From assembly GCA_016716325.1 (NCBI GenBank), contig JADJWO010000001.1:930001-994000 (forward strand): a stretch of DNA of 64,000 bases. The letters are read 5' to 3'. Origin of the DNA: Nitrosomonadales bacterium. GTDB lineage: Bacteria; Pseudomonadota; Gammaproteobacteria; Burkholderiales; Gallionellaceae. The position numbers and the translations under genes are program-made. Position 1 is the first letter of the stretch. Each line of letters begins with the position of its first letter. Positions 42,831-51,363 of the stretch are shown piece by piece. The notes under the pieces are model-generated. The model saw only the letters and a list, made by a program, of their open reading frames with translations, was not told the DNA's origin and did not search any database.

Positions 42831-42840
42831 CGGGCATCTC

Positions 42841-43533
42841 ATGAGCCACGCACGCGAAGCCAGACAACTGTTACGCGCCCATCGTTATGGTGTGTTGTCC
42901 ACCTTGTCGAAAAAATTCGACGGCCACCCCTTCGGCTCCATCACGCCCTGTCTGACCGACCACGATGGCAGCGTACTGGTATTCATTTCCGCGCTGGCAG
43001 AGCACACCAGGAACATCCTGCACGATGCGCGCGTAAGCCTCATCACACATGACCAGAACGACCCGCGTATCCAGACCCAAGGGCGCGTGACGCTGGTGGG
43101 GGAAGCCACGCCGATTGCCGGTCGCGAACCGTTGACCGGACGCTGGTTGCGTTACCTTCCGGAAACGGAACCACTCTTCGAATTGGGTGACTTTTCTTTT
43201 TTTCGCATCGTGCCACGGGCCGTGCGCCACGTTGCCGGTTTCGGCCAGGCACGCTGGATCATGAGCCACTTCACGGTTCCGCCCTATCCGCTGATATCGC
43301 AGGAGAATGATTTACTGGAACAAGTGAATGCTGCAAGCCTTGATACAATGCGCGATTGCCTAGGCAGGCGCGGTCTATCTGCCGAACGAATGCGCATGAT
43401 TGGCATCGATTGCGATGGTTTTGATATCGATGCCGACGGTCGCATCCTGCGTTTCGACTTTGACTGTCATGTCACGGATGCCGAAAGCGCATTGGCTGAA
43501 TTGTCGCGGATATGCACCGACAGGACTTCTTGA
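42841..43533 (+). CDS. HugZ-like PPOX-fold protein with DUF2470-type C-terminus
   Basis: A 230-residue cytosolic protein. The N-terminal split-barrel (about 5-145, YGVLSTLSKKFDGHPFGSIT, ARVSLITHDQNDPRIQTQGR) is the pyridoxamine-phosphate-oxidase-like fold that binds flavin, F420 or heme. The C-terminal 80 residues (AERMRMIGIDCDGFDIDADG, RFDFDCHVTDAESALAEL) are the DUF2470-like domain found in HugZ-type heme-degrading enzymes. Either heme oxygenase-like or a flavin reductase. Downstream of wrbA and ended by a strong terminator, so a redox or heme stress role is likely but unproven. Confidence 0.85.
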   Translation: MSHAREARQLLRAHRYGVLSTLSKKFDGHPFGSITPCLTDHDGSVLVFISALAEHTRNILHDARVSLITHDQNDPRIQTQGRVTLVGEATPIAGREPLTGRWLRYLPETEPLFELGDFSFFRIVPRAVRHVAGFGQARWIMSHFTVPPYPLISQENDLLEQVNAASLDTMRDCLGRRGLSAERMRMIGIDCDGFDIDADGRILRFDFDCHVTDAESALAELSRICTDRTS

Positions 43534-43552
43534 ATTCCCCTGGCGCTCAATG

Positions 43553-43580
43553 AAAAAGGCACGCAATTGCGTGCCTTTTT
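43553..43580. terminator. Bidirectional intrinsic terminator
   Basis: AAAAAGGCACGC (43553-43564) pairs exactly with GCGTGCCTTTTT (43569-43580) around AATT. It ends the wrbA/HugZ-like transcript and the convergent pentapeptide-repeat gene. Confidence 0.95.
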
Positions 43581-43599
43581 CATTCCCGAAACGAGTGAA

Positions 43600-44646
43600 T
43601 CAATGCGTTCCGGATTTTGTCGCTCGTTTGGCCGGTGGTGCAGCCTTTTGCACGACAGACTCGCTTGCCGCAGGTTCGGCAGCACCAGATGGTTTATTTT
43701 GTTGCCAGCAACTGCTGTTGTTCACCGTACCGTTCGGCATCACCGTGTTGCAGAACGTCGCGCCGGTCATCGTTGCGTCGGCAGTATTGGCACCCGACAG
43801 ATCCGCATCGGTCAGATCGGCATTCAGCAGGATCGCTCCGGTCAGGTTCGCGCGTTCCAGCTGCGCGCCGCGCAGCACGGCCTTGTTCAGGTTCGCATCG
43901 GTCAGGTTTGCCTGCGAAAGATTGGCGCGTGTCAGATTGGCACGAGCCATGTTGGCTTCGGTCAGGTTGGCCTTACCGAGATTGGCCTTGAACAGGTTGG
44001 CCTGCGCCAGGTTGCCCATATAGAGCTGCGCACCGGCAAGATTGGCCGCGCCAAGGTTCGCTTCCGCCAGAGAAGCATTCAGGCACACGCTGCGCGGTTG
44101 AATGACGCAGCCATTTATGGACGCCTCGCCAGACTCTTCCTGCTCCAGCTTGGCGGCGACCTTCTTCGCGGAACAGTTCGGACCGCTATTCACAATGCCG
44201 TTCGGCATCGTCGTGCGGCAGAACGTGGTCTTGACGAATTTGGCGTTCTCGATCTCTGCTCCGCTCAGGTCGGCGTCGGTCAGGTTCGCACCGCTCAGGT
44301 TCGCCCCCTTGAGCTTGGCCCCCGTCAGGTTGGTGCCGGTAAAGTTGGCACCCGTCAGGTCGGCGTTATACAACGTTACTCCGCTCATGTCCGCCTCGGT
44401 GAAATTGCCGCCCGACAGGTTGCCGTGGTAGATATTCGCTTCCTTGAGGTTGGCCTTGGAAAAATCGGACTTGGACAGATCGCCCTCGACCAATTGTGCC
44501 TCGCGCATATTCGCGCCTACCGCATTCTTGCCGGACAATTGGGCATGCGGGCATTGAGAATGCGGGATGAGTGAACATTCGCCCCAGCCGGCATTGGCAG
44601 CGAACGAGGCCAACAACAGTGCGCTACCCAACAGAATTTTCTTCAA
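43600..44646 (-). CDS. Exported pentapeptide-repeat protein
   Basis: A 348-residue protein with signal peptide KKILLGSALLLASFAANA. Two blocks of A(N/D)LxxA pentapeptides (about 35-125 and 160-290; for example ANLTRANLSQANLTDANLNK) would each form a right-handed quadrilateral beta-helix. After each block comes a related Cys-bearing cap (FCRTTMPNGIVNSGPNC and FCNTVMPNGTVNNSSC), so the protein is an internal duplication. A Pro/Ala/Lys tail ends it. The start appears to be TTG at 44646, because GGAGG lies five bases upstream and the signal peptide begins there; no ATG fits. Periplasmic or surface role unknown. Confidence 0.85.
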   Translation of the reverse strand: MKKILLGSALLLASFAANAGWGECSLIPHSQCPHAQLSGKNAVGANMREAQLVEGDLSKSDFSKANLKEANIYHGNLSGGNFTEADMSGVTLYNADLTGANFTGTNLTGAKLKGANLSGANLTDADLSGAEIENAKFVKTTFCRTTMPNGIVNSGPNCSAKKVAAKLEQEESGEASINGCVIQPRSVCLNASLAEANLGAANLAGAQLYMGNLAQANLFKANLGKANLTEANMARANLTRANLSQANLTDANLNKAVLRGAQLERANLTGAILLNADLTDADLSGANTADATMTGATFCNTVMPNGTVNNSSCWQQNKPSGAAEPAASESVVQKAAPPAKRATKSGTH

Positions 44647-44721
44647 GACAACCTCCAATTGTGATTTAAAAAAATGCACGAGACACGGTCCGCTGAATGA
44701 GACAAGCAATCCTGAAAAAGT

Positions 44722-46257
44722 TCACACCTGCGGATGCGCGCGCTCCCCGGAGCTATGCAACTTATTGAGCGCATTCAGGTAAGCCTTGGCCGAGGCCACC
44801 ACGATATCGGTATCCGCACCCTGTCCGTTCACGATACGCCCGCCCCTGGCAAGACGCACCGTCACCTCGCCCTGCGCATCGGTACCGCTGGTGATGTTGT
44901 TCACCGAATACAGCAACAATTCGGTACCGCTGTTCACGATCTGCTCGATGGCCTTGAAGGTCGCATCCACCGGGCCGCCCCCCTGCGCATCGGCCTGATT
45001 CTCCTTGCCCCCCACACTGAGGATGACTCGTGCCACCGGCATCGAACCGGTCTCGGAATGTGCGCCCATCCCCACCAACCGGAAATGCTCACTCACCTGG
45101 GTGACCTCTTCATCGCTCACCAGCGCCTGGATGTCCTCGTCGAAGATCTCGCTCTTGCGATCCGCCAATTCCTTGAAACGCGCGAACGCGGCATTCAGCG
45201 CATCCTCGCTATCCAATACGATGCCCAGTTCATGCAAGCGTGTGCGGAAGGCATTGCGCCCCGACAACTTACCTAGGGTCAACTTGTTGGTCGCCCAGCC
45301 CACGTCTTCGGCACGCATGATCTCGTAGGTCTCGCGGTGCTTCAGCACGCCGTCCTGATGGATGCCGGACTCATGCGCAAAGGCGTTCGCCCCGACAATT
45401 GCCTTGTTCGGCTGCACCGGATAACCGGTGATGCTGGACACCAGCTTCGAGGTCGGCACGATCTGCGTGGTGTCGATGCGACAGTCACAGAGGAACACAT
45501 CGCGGCGCGTGCGCACCGCCATCACGATCTCCTCCAGCGACGCATTGCCCGCGCGTTCGCCCAGTCCGTTGATGGTGCATTCCACCTGACGTGCACCGTT
45601 CAGCACGGCGGATAGCGAATTGGCCGACGCCATGCCCAGATCGTTGTGGCAGTGCGTGGACCAGACCACCTTGTCGCTGTCCGGCACGCGCGCGATCAAT
45701 TCCTTGAAGCGCTCGCCCCACAAGGCGGGAATGCTGTAACCCACGGTGTCCGGCACATTCAGTGTCTTGGCGCCGGCCTTGATCACCGCGTCGAACACAC
45801 GCACCAGGAAGTCCAACTCGGAACGCACCGCATCCTCGGCCGAGAACTCGACATCATCGGTATATTCCAGCGCCCACTTCACCGCCTGCACCGCACGCTC
45901 CACCACCTGGTCTTCCGTCATGCGCAACTTGTGCTGCATATGGATGGGCGAGGTCGCGATGAAGGTATGGATACGCCCCCTCTTTGCGGGTTTGATTGCT
46001 TCGCCCGCGGCACGCACATCCTTTTCATTGGCGCGGGCCAGGGAGCAGACCGTGGAATCCTTGATAGCTTCGGCAATGGAGCGGATCGCCTCAAAGTCGC
46101 CCGGACTGGCCGCAGCAAAGCCTGCCTCGATCACATCCACGCCCAGCTTCTCGAGTTGGCGAGCGATGCGCAACTTTTCTTCCTTGGTCATGGATGCGCC
46201 GGGACTCTGCTCGCCGTCGCGTAAGGTGGTATCGAATATGATCAATTTGTCAGTCAT
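44722..46257 (-). CDS. leuA: 2-isopropylmalate synthase
   Basis: Condenses acetyl-CoA with 2-oxoisovalerate, the first step of leucine synthesis. Length 511. The DRE-TIM catalytic domain has FDTTLRDGEQSPGASM at the N-terminus, the metal-site STHCHNDLGMASANSL and the NGLGERAGNASLEE signature; the C-terminal third is the leucine-binding regulatory domain. ATG 46257 has GGAG upstream (CTGGAGTTAAGC). It is the last gene of the ilvB-ilvN-ilvC-psd-pssA-leuA run, but separated from pssA by 191 bp that hold a possible leader peptide and promoter, so it may also be transcribed separately. Confidence 0.98.
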   Translation of the reverse strand: MTDKLIIFDTTLRDGEQSPGASMTKEEKLRIARQLEKLGVDVIEAGFAAASPGDFEAIRSIAEAIKDSTVCSLARANEKDVRAAGEAIKPAKRGRIHTFIATSPIHMQHKLRMTEDQVVERAVQAVKWALEYTDDVEFSAEDAVRSELDFLVRVFDAVIKAGAKTLNVPDTVGYSIPALWGERFKELIARVPDSDKVVWSTHCHNDLGMASANSLSAVLNGARQVECTINGLGERAGNASLEEIVMAVRTRRDVFLCDCRIDTTQIVPTSKLVSSITGYPVQPNKAIVGANAFAHESGIHQDGVLKHRETYEIMRAEDVGWATNKLTLGKLSGRNAFRTRLHELGIVLDSEDALNAAFARFKELADRKSEIFDEDIQALVSDEEVTQVSEHFRLVGMGAHSETGSMPVARVILSVGGKENQADAQGGGPVDATFKAIEQIVNSGTELLLYSVNNITSGTDAQGEVTVRLARGGRIVNGQGADTDIVVASAKAYLNALNKLHSSGERAHPQV

Positions 46258-46287
46258 GCTTAACTCCAGTGGGAATGGATCAAACCT

Positions 46288-46307
46288 GCGGACCCTCTCA
46301 GGGCCGC
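46288..46307 (-). other. Stable hairpin just upstream of the leuA ribosome-binding site
   Basis: On the minus strand GCGGCCCT pairs with AGGGTCCGC (one bulged T) around GAG. It lies about 30 nt before the leuA start, with no T-run after it, so it is more likely a regulatory or antiterminator-type structure than a terminator. Confidence 0.5.
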
Positions 46308-46340
46308 GCACTTTCTTTCTGATTGTGGTGTAAAAAAAGG

Positions 46341-46421
46341 TTAGCGCGTGCCGCGCAGCAGCAGCGCAGCCAGCAGGCTGGATGTGGAGTGTAGAAGCGC
46401 GATGTGTGTGGAAAAGTGCAT
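46341..46421 (-). CDS. Putative leucine-rich leader peptide for leuA
   Basis: Open frame of 26 codons, MHFSTHIALLHSTSSLLAAL followed by LLRGTR, with seven Leu codons clustered in its last two thirds. It sits between pssA and leuA. Just after it the minus-strand RNA can form GCGCG/CGCGC (loop GCA), then TAACC and seven U residues. This is the classic arrangement of leucine attenuation: when charged tRNA-Leu is scarce, ribosomes stall on the Leu codons and downstream folding changes. No Shine-Dalgarno site is visible before its ATG, and the predicted transcription start lies almost at that ATG, so it would be leaderless. Confidence 0.45.
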   Translation of the reverse strand: MHFSTHIALLHSTSSLLAALLLRGTR

Positions 46422-46428
46422 GCGGCGA

Positions 46429-46456
46429 ATATTACCAGTTTTATCGCCTCATGCAA
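46429..46456 (-). promoter_or_regulatory. Possible promoter for the leuA leader
   Basis: On the minus strand, TTGCAT (46456-46451), 16 bp, then TAATAT (46434-46429) preceded by TGG as an extended -10. It overlaps the end of pssA and would start transcription near 46422. Confidence 0.4.
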
Positions 46457-47192
46457 CGGGCTTGGCGCGTCGGCGCAGGAACCACAGCACATAGCCCGAC
46501 AAGGCGTAACACATAAACAATGCGAACAACACGCCCGGCGGATAACTGGAGATCAGGATAAAAAACAGCGCGATCATGAAAATCACCAGGAACGGTACGC
46601 TCCTGCGCATATTGAAATCCTTGAAACTGTAGAACGGCAGGTTGCTGACCATGCTCAACCCGGCGAAAACCGTCAGCGCTGCGGCATACCAGCTCAACTC
46701 GCTGCCTTTAAAACCATAATCCAGCATCACCCAGACGAATCCGGCCACCAACGCGGCCGCTGCCGGACTGGGCAAGCCTTGGAAGTAACGCTTGTCAACC
46801 ACATCGATGTTGGTATTGAACCGCGCCAGACGCAACGCGGTAGCCGCACAATAAATAAAAGCGGCGAACCAGCCCCATTTGCCCAGCCCCTTGAAAGCCC
46901 ATTCGTAGATCACCAGTGCAGGAGCAACGCCGAACGACACCATGTCAGACAGACTGTCATATTCCGCGCCGAATTCACTCTGCGTATGCGTGAGGCGTGC
47001 CACGCGGCCATCCAGCCCATCCAGCACCATCGCAATGAATATCGCCACCGCAGCGTATTCAAAGCGACCGTTCATCGATTGCACGATGGCATAGAAACCC
47101 GAAAACAATGCACCGGTGGTAAACAGATTGGGCAACAGGTAGATGCCCCGCTTGCGCAGGTTCATCGGCTTACGAGTATTGAATTCGTCCAT
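46449..47192 (-). CDS. pssA: Phosphatidylserine synthase (CDP-diacylglycerol type)
   Basis: Inner-membrane CDP-alcohol phosphatidyltransferase, 247 residues with multiple helices. The family motif D-G-x2-A-R-x8-G-x3-D-x3-D is present in GLDGRVARLTHTQSEFG and AEYDSLSDM. It makes phosphatidylserine from CDP-diacylglycerol and serine; psd, 12 bp upstream in the same operon, decarboxylates it to phosphatidylethanolamine. This is the integral-membrane (type II) enzyme, not the E. coli peripheral PssA. Linkage to ilv genes is typical of betaproteobacteria. Confidence 0.95.
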   Translation of the reverse strand: MDEFNTRKPMNLRKRGIYLLPNLFTTGALFSGFYAIVQSMNGRFEYAAVAIFIAMVLDGLDGRVARLTHTQSEFGAEYDSLSDMVSFGVAPALVIYEWAFKGLGKWGWFAAFIYCAATALRLARFNTNIDVVDKRYFQGLPSPAAAALVAGFVWVMLDYGFKGSELSWYAAALTVFAGLSMVSNLPFYSFKDFNMRRSVPFLVIFMIALFFILISSYPPGVLFALFMCYALSGYVLWFLRRRAKPVA

Positions 47193-47204
47193 TGTTCCAG
47201 ACTA

Positions 47205-47852
47205 TCAGCTTTGCGCGAGAACTGCCAAGATGGTCGTGGTCGCCGAAACCTTGTCGCCGATACTCACTTTCACGCCAGCATCAAGCGGCAAGTAGACATC
47301 CACGCGCGAACCGAAGCGGATGAAACCGTAGCGCTGGCCGCGCGCCAGCCGGTCGCCCGCCTTGACGTAACACAGAATGCGGCGCGCGATCAGTCCGGCC
47401 ACTTGCACGAAGGTCACGGTCTGCCCGCCATCGGTCTTGAGCACGATAGCGTTGCGCTCGTTCTCCAGCGAGGCCTTGTCCAAGTCGGCATTGACGAACT
47501 TGCCGGGGAAATACTGCACCTTCCGGATCGTGCCTTCCACCGGGCTACGGTTGGAATGCACGTTGAACACGTTCATGAACACGCTGACCAGGATGGCTTC
47601 GCGCTCACCGTAGGGATCGGTAGTGCGTTCGACCTTAATCACGCGGCCGTCGGCCGGCGCCAGCACCGCACCGGGTTCCTGTGGGATCTCGCGCGCCGGG
47701 TCGCGGAAGAACTGCAACACGAACATGAAGATGATCCAGAACGGGATGGACCACGCCAAGCACCATGCGCTGACCAGCAGTGCCGCGACCAGCGAGATCG
47801 CCAGAAATGGCCAGCCCTCTCGAGCGATGATGGGATGGGGGTAGTTATTCAT
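47205..47852 (-). CDS. psd: Phosphatidylserine decarboxylase proenzyme
   Basis: Pyruvoyl enzyme that converts phosphatidylserine to phosphatidylethanolamine at the inner membrane, 215 residues, the short (type II, PsdB-like) form. Two N-terminal hydrophobic segments (about 12-50) anchor it. RFGSRVDVYLP near residue 180 carries the Gly-Ser self-cleavage site that creates the pyruvoyl group on the new alpha-chain. Catalytic region VFMNVFNVHSNRSPVEG is conserved. The 88-bp gap to ilvC contains nothing recognisable. Confidence 0.95.
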   Translation of the reverse strand: MNNYPHPIIAREGWPFLAISLVAALLVSAWCLAWSIPFWIIFMFVLQFFRDPAREIPQEPGAVLAPADGRVIKVERTTDPYGEREAILVSVFMNVFNVHSNRSPVEGTIRKVQYFPGKFVNADLDKASLENERNAIVLKTDGGQTVTFVQVAGLIARRILCYVKAGDRLARGQRYGFIRFGSRVDVYLPLDAGVKVSIGDKVSATTTILAVLAQS

Positions 47853-47940
47853 TGGATTAAGGATTTTGGAATTATGAGTTAGCGGAACGGGGGGAGGATG
47901 AAGGGTTATCCCCCCAATCCTCGATCCCCAGCCCTCAATC

Positions 47941-48957
47941 CTAGTTCTTGGACTGATCGACCAGCTTGTTCTTGCTGATCCACGGCATCATCGCACGCAG
48001 CTTGCCGCCAACCTGCTCGATCGGGTGCTCCGCATTCAGGCGACGGCGTGCGGTCATCTCGGGATAGTTGGTGCGGCCTTCCAGGATGAACTGCTTGGCG
48101 TAGGAGCCGTTCTGGATGTTGGTCAGACACTCCTTCATTGCGGCACGGGCCTGATCGGAGATCACGCGCGGACCGGTGACATACTCGCCGTACTCCGCGT
48201 TGTTGGAGATAGAGTAGTTCATGTTGGCGATGCCGCCTTCGTACATCAGGTCGACAATCAGCTTCAGTTCGTGCAGACACTCGAAGTAGGCCATCTCCGG
48301 CGCGTATCCGGCTTCGGTCAGCGTCTCGAAACCTGCCTTAACAAGCTCAACTGCGCCACCGCACAGCACGGCTTGCTCGCCGAACAGGTCGGTCTCGGTC
48401 TCCTCGCGGAAGTTGGTCTCGATCACGCCGCCCTTGGTGCCACCGTTGGCTGCCGCGTAGGACAGTGCAACATCCTTGGCCTTGCCAGTCTTGTCCTGGT
48501 ACACGGCGATCAGGGTCGGCACGCCGCCGCCTTTCAGATATTCGGAACGCACGGTGTGGCCTGGCCCCTTGGGCGCGATCATGATGACGTCCACGTCAGC
48601 AGGCGGCACGATCTGGTTGTAATGGATGTTGAAGCCGTGCGCGAAAGCCAGCGCAGCACCAGCCTTCAGGTTCTTCGCGATGTCAGCGTGATACACCTCC
48701 GGCATGGTCTCATCCGGTAGCAGAATCATGACTAGGTCAGCGCCCTTCACGCCATCGGCGATCTCGGCGACCTTGTGGCCGGCAGTTTCAGCCTTGGCCC
48801 AGGAGGCTCCACCCTTGCGCAAGGCGACGGTCACGTTGACGCCGGAATCCTTGAGGTTCTGGGCATGGGCATGGCCTTGCGAGCCGTATCCCACGATGGT
48901 CACTTGCTTGCCCTTGATCAGGGACAGATCTGCATCTTTGTCGTAATAAACTTTCAT
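47941..48957 (-). CDS. ilvC: Ketol-acid reductoisomerase
   Basis: NADPH- and Mg-dependent second enzyme of valine/isoleucine synthesis, class I, 338 residues. Rossmann motif GYGSQGHAHAQNLKDSG near the N-terminus, APKGPGHTVRSEY, the metal and substrate site DLFGEQAVLCGG and the C-terminal helical knot domain with YSISNNAEYGEY are all visible. Follows ilvN by 37 bp on the same strand. Confidence 0.98.
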   Translation of the reverse strand: MKVYYDKDADLSLIKGKQVTIVGYGSQGHAHAQNLKDSGVNVTVALRKGGASWAKAETAGHKVAEIADGVKGADLVMILLPDETMPEVYHADIAKNLKAGAALAFAHGFNIHYNQIVPPADVDVIMIAPKGPGHTVRSEYLKGGGVPTLIAVYQDKTGKAKDVALSYAAANGGTKGGVIETNFREETETDLFGEQAVLCGGAVELVKAGFETLTEAGYAPEMAYFECLHELKLIVDLMYEGGIANMNYSISNNAEYGEYVTGPRVISDQARAAMKECLTNIQNGSYAKQFILEGRTNYPEMTARRRLNAEHPIEQVGGKLRAMMPWISKNKLVDQSKN

Positions 48958-48994
48958 ATATGCCTCGTCGAAAAAATCAGAAATAGGGAATTGT

Positions 48995-49486
48995 TCAGAG
49001 TTTCAGGATGCGGTCGCCGCGTCCGATGCCGGAAGCTCCGGTGCGTACCGTCTCAAGGATAAGATCGCGGCCAATCGCATCAAGGAAGTTGTCCAGTTTG
49101 GCGCGCGAACCAGTCAGCTCGATCGTGTAGGTGCGGCTGGATACGTCGAGGATGCGGCCACGAAAAATATCTGTCATGCGTTTCAGCTCTTCTCGCGAAT
49201 CACCTTCCGCTCTGACCTTGACCAGCATCAATTCGCGTTCGATGTGTTCGCCATCACTCAAATCCATCAGCGCTGCAACATCAACCAGTTTGTTGAGTTG
49301 CTTGTTGATCTGTTCGATGATGGCATCCGAACCGTGAGTCACGATGGTCATGCGCGACAGCGTCGGATCCTCGGTCGGAGCCACGGTCAGCGACTCGATG
49401 TTATAGCCGCGCGCCGAGAACAGCCCGGCTACACGCGATAACGCACCGGATTCGTTTTCCATCAGCAGAGAGATAATGTGGCGCAT
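48995..49486 (-). CDS. ilvN: Acetolactate synthase small (regulatory) subunit
   Basis: Regulatory partner of the catalytic subunit encoded next to it, 163 residues (IlvH-sized). The N-terminal ACT domain starts MRHIISLLMENESGALSRVAG, with RGYNIESLTVAPTEDPTLSR, which binds valine for feedback inhibition. The C-terminal ferredoxin-like domain (REELKRMTDIFRGRILDVSS) completes the long form. Only one base separates its start from the ilvB stop, so the subunits are translated in tandem. Confidence 0.97.
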   Translation of the reverse strand: MRHIISLLMENESGALSRVAGLFSARGYNIESLTVAPTEDPTLSRMTIVTHGSDAIIEQINKQLNKLVDVAALMDLSDGEHIERELMLVKVRAEGDSREELKRMTDIFRGRILDVSSRTYTIELTGSRAKLDNFLDAIGRDLILETVRTGASGIGRGDRILKL

Positions 49487-49487
49487 T

Positions 49488-51197
49488 TTAGAGATCCTCC
49501 GCCAGAATGACTTCCGACAACCCCTTGCCGCCCGGCACCATGGGGAACACGTTTTCCGTCGGGTCCGTCCGGAAATCCATGAACACCAGATCGTCTTTGC
49601 GCGCGAAGGCCTCTTTCAATGCCGGTTCCACATCGGAGGGCTTTTCAATCAACATGCCTACATGCCCATAGGCTTCCGCCAGCTTGACGAAATCCGGCAG
49701 GGCGTCCATGTAGGATTCCGAATAACGGTTGCCGTGGAAGAACTGTTGCCACTGACGCACCATTCCCAGATACAGGTTGTTCAGTGCCAACACCTTGATC
49801 GGCAGATGGAACTGCTTGCAGGTGGACAGTTCCTGGATGTTCATCTGGATGCTGCCATCGCCCGATATGCAAGCCACGTTCGCACCGGGATTCATAAGCT
49901 GCACGCCCATCGCCGCCGGCAGGCCGAAGCCCATCGTGCCAAGACCGCCCGAGTTGATCCAGCGGCGCGGCCTGTCGAACTTGTAATACTGGGCGGCCCA
50001 CATCTGATGCTGCCCTACATCCGAGACGACAAAAGCATCTCCGCCGGTAATCTCATAGAGTTTTTCGATGACGAATTGAGGCTTGATGATATCCGTGGAA
50101 TTCCTGTAACGCAGGCCGCCTCCCTTGACGCGCCACTCTTCGACCTGTTTCCACCATGCCGCCATGTCCGCCGCATCGGGTTTCTGCTTGCTGCTGCGCA
50201 ACACGTCGAGCAATTCGTCCAGCACCAGTTTCAGATCGCCGACGATCGGCACATCGACCTTGACGCGTTTTGCGATCGAAGAAGGGTCGATGTCGATATG
50301 GATGATCTTGCGCGGCACTTCGGCAAAATGTTCGACATTGCCGATCACGCGGTCATCGAAGCGCGCGCCGATCGCCACCAGCACATCGCAATGTTGCATT
50401 GCCATATTGGCTTCGTATGTGCCATGCATCCCCAGCATGCCGACGAATTGTTTGTCGTTGGCGGGATAGCCTCCCAGCCCCATCAGCGTATTGGTGCATG
50501 GGAAACCGAGCAGGCGTACCAGTTCGGTCAACTGCGTGGATGCGCCGGACAAAACCACGCCGCCGCCGCTGTATACCATCGGCCGCTTGGCTTCCAGCAG
50601 CATCTGTGCCGCGCGCTTGATCTGGCCGCTATCGCCTTTGCCCTCGGGATGATAGGAACGGATATGAACGCTGCCCGGGTATTCGAAATCCGCCTTCTGA
50701 TTCGACACATCCTTGGGAATATCCACCAGCACCGGCCCGGGGCGACCCGACTTGGCAAGATAGAATGCCTTCTTGATGGTCGAAGCAATATCCTTGGGGT
50801 TCTTGACCAGGAAATTGTGCTTCACGCACGGACGGGTGATACCCACAGCATCCACCTCTTGGAAGGCATCTTCACCGATCGCAAAAGTCGGCACCTGGCC
50901 GCTGATCACCACCAGCGGGATAGAGTCCAAATAGGCGGTCGCGATTCCTGTCACCGCATTGGTCAACCCAGGACCGGAAGTAACGATGGCGACCCCGACC
51001 TTTTCGGATGATCGCGCGTAGCCGTCGGCTGCATGTAACGCAGCCTGCTCATGGCGCACCAGAACATGCTTGACCTTGTCCTGCTTGAACAACTCGTCAT
51101 AAATGAACAGCACTGCGCCGCCGGGATAGCCGAATACATACTCAACCCCTTCTTCCTGCAGACAGCGTACGACTATCTCCGCGCCCGTCAATTCCAT
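49488..51197 (-). CDS. ilvB: Acetolactate synthase large (catalytic) subunit
   Basis: Thiamine-diphosphate and FAD-dependent enzyme that makes acetolactate or acetohydroxybutyrate, 569 residues. N-terminal ELTGAEIVVRCLQEEGVEYV and FGYPGGAVLFIYDEL, the catalytic Glu in LVRHEQAALHAADGYAR, and the TPP-binding motif beginning GDGSIQMNIQELSTCKQF are intact. ATG 51197 (MELTGAE) is the family start, AGGG upstream. Heads the ilvB-ilvN-ilvC-psd-pssA(-leuA) unit. The symbol could equally be ilvI; gene order favours the betaproteobacterial ilvBNC naming. Confidence 0.97.
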   Translation of the reverse strand: MELTGAEIVVRCLQEEGVEYVFGYPGGAVLFIYDELFKQDKVKHVLVRHEQAALHAADGYARSSEKVGVAIVTSGPGLTNAVTGIATAYLDSIPLVVISGQVPTFAIGEDAFQEVDAVGITRPCVKHNFLVKNPKDIASTIKKAFYLAKSGRPGPVLVDIPKDVSNQKADFEYPGSVHIRSYHPEGKGDSGQIKRAAQMLLEAKRPMVYSGGGVVLSGASTQLTELVRLLGFPCTNTLMGLGGYPANDKQFVGMLGMHGTYEANMAMQHCDVLVAIGARFDDRVIGNVEHFAEVPRKIIHIDIDPSSIAKRVKVDVPIVGDLKLVLDELLDVLRSSKQKPDAADMAAWWKQVEEWRVKGGGLRYRNSTDIIKPQFVIEKLYEITGGDAFVVSDVGQHQMWAAQYYKFDRPRRWINSGGLGTMGFGLPAAMGVQLMNPGANVACISGDGSIQMNIQELSTCKQFHLPIKVLALNNLYLGMVRQWQQFFHGNRYSESYMDALPDFVKLAEAYGHVGMLIEKPSDVEPALKEAFARKDDLVFMDFRTDPTENVFPMVPGGKGLSEVILAEDL

Positions 51198-51237
51198 CAC
51201 GCACACCCTAAGTAATTAAGCCAAATAAAGACCGTGT

Positions 51238-51266
51238 AAGATAATGGCTGGCGGCATTTTGGTCAA
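51238..51266 (-). promoter_or_regulatory. Promoter of the ilvBNC operon
   Basis: On the minus strand TTGACC (51266-51261), a 17-bp spacer and TATCTT (51243-51238). The implied transcript start near 51231 gives a leader of about 34 nt, too short for a Leu/Val/Ile leader peptide, and none is seen. Confidence 0.6.
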
Positions 51267-51363
51267 CCTTCACAGCACCGTCGGCATGGTTTCATGTGCC
51301 ATCGTCGGTGATTTGCTACTATTCCCCCCTCAAAGCTTAAGTGAAACTTGGGAGTAAATAGAA

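Noticed and set aside
46404..47882. Plus-strand open frame of 492 codons across pssA and psd
   Set aside because: Both strongly recognisable enzymes lie on the minus strand here; the frame has no family similarity.
49476..51011. Plus-strand open frame of 511 codons opposite ilvB
   Set aside because: Shadow of a highly conserved minus-strand gene; Arg/His-rich composition typical of antisense frames.
51198..51357. Leader peptide or riboswitch before ilvB
   Set aside because: The leader after the predicted start point is only about 34 nt and encodes no Leu/Val/Ile-rich frame.
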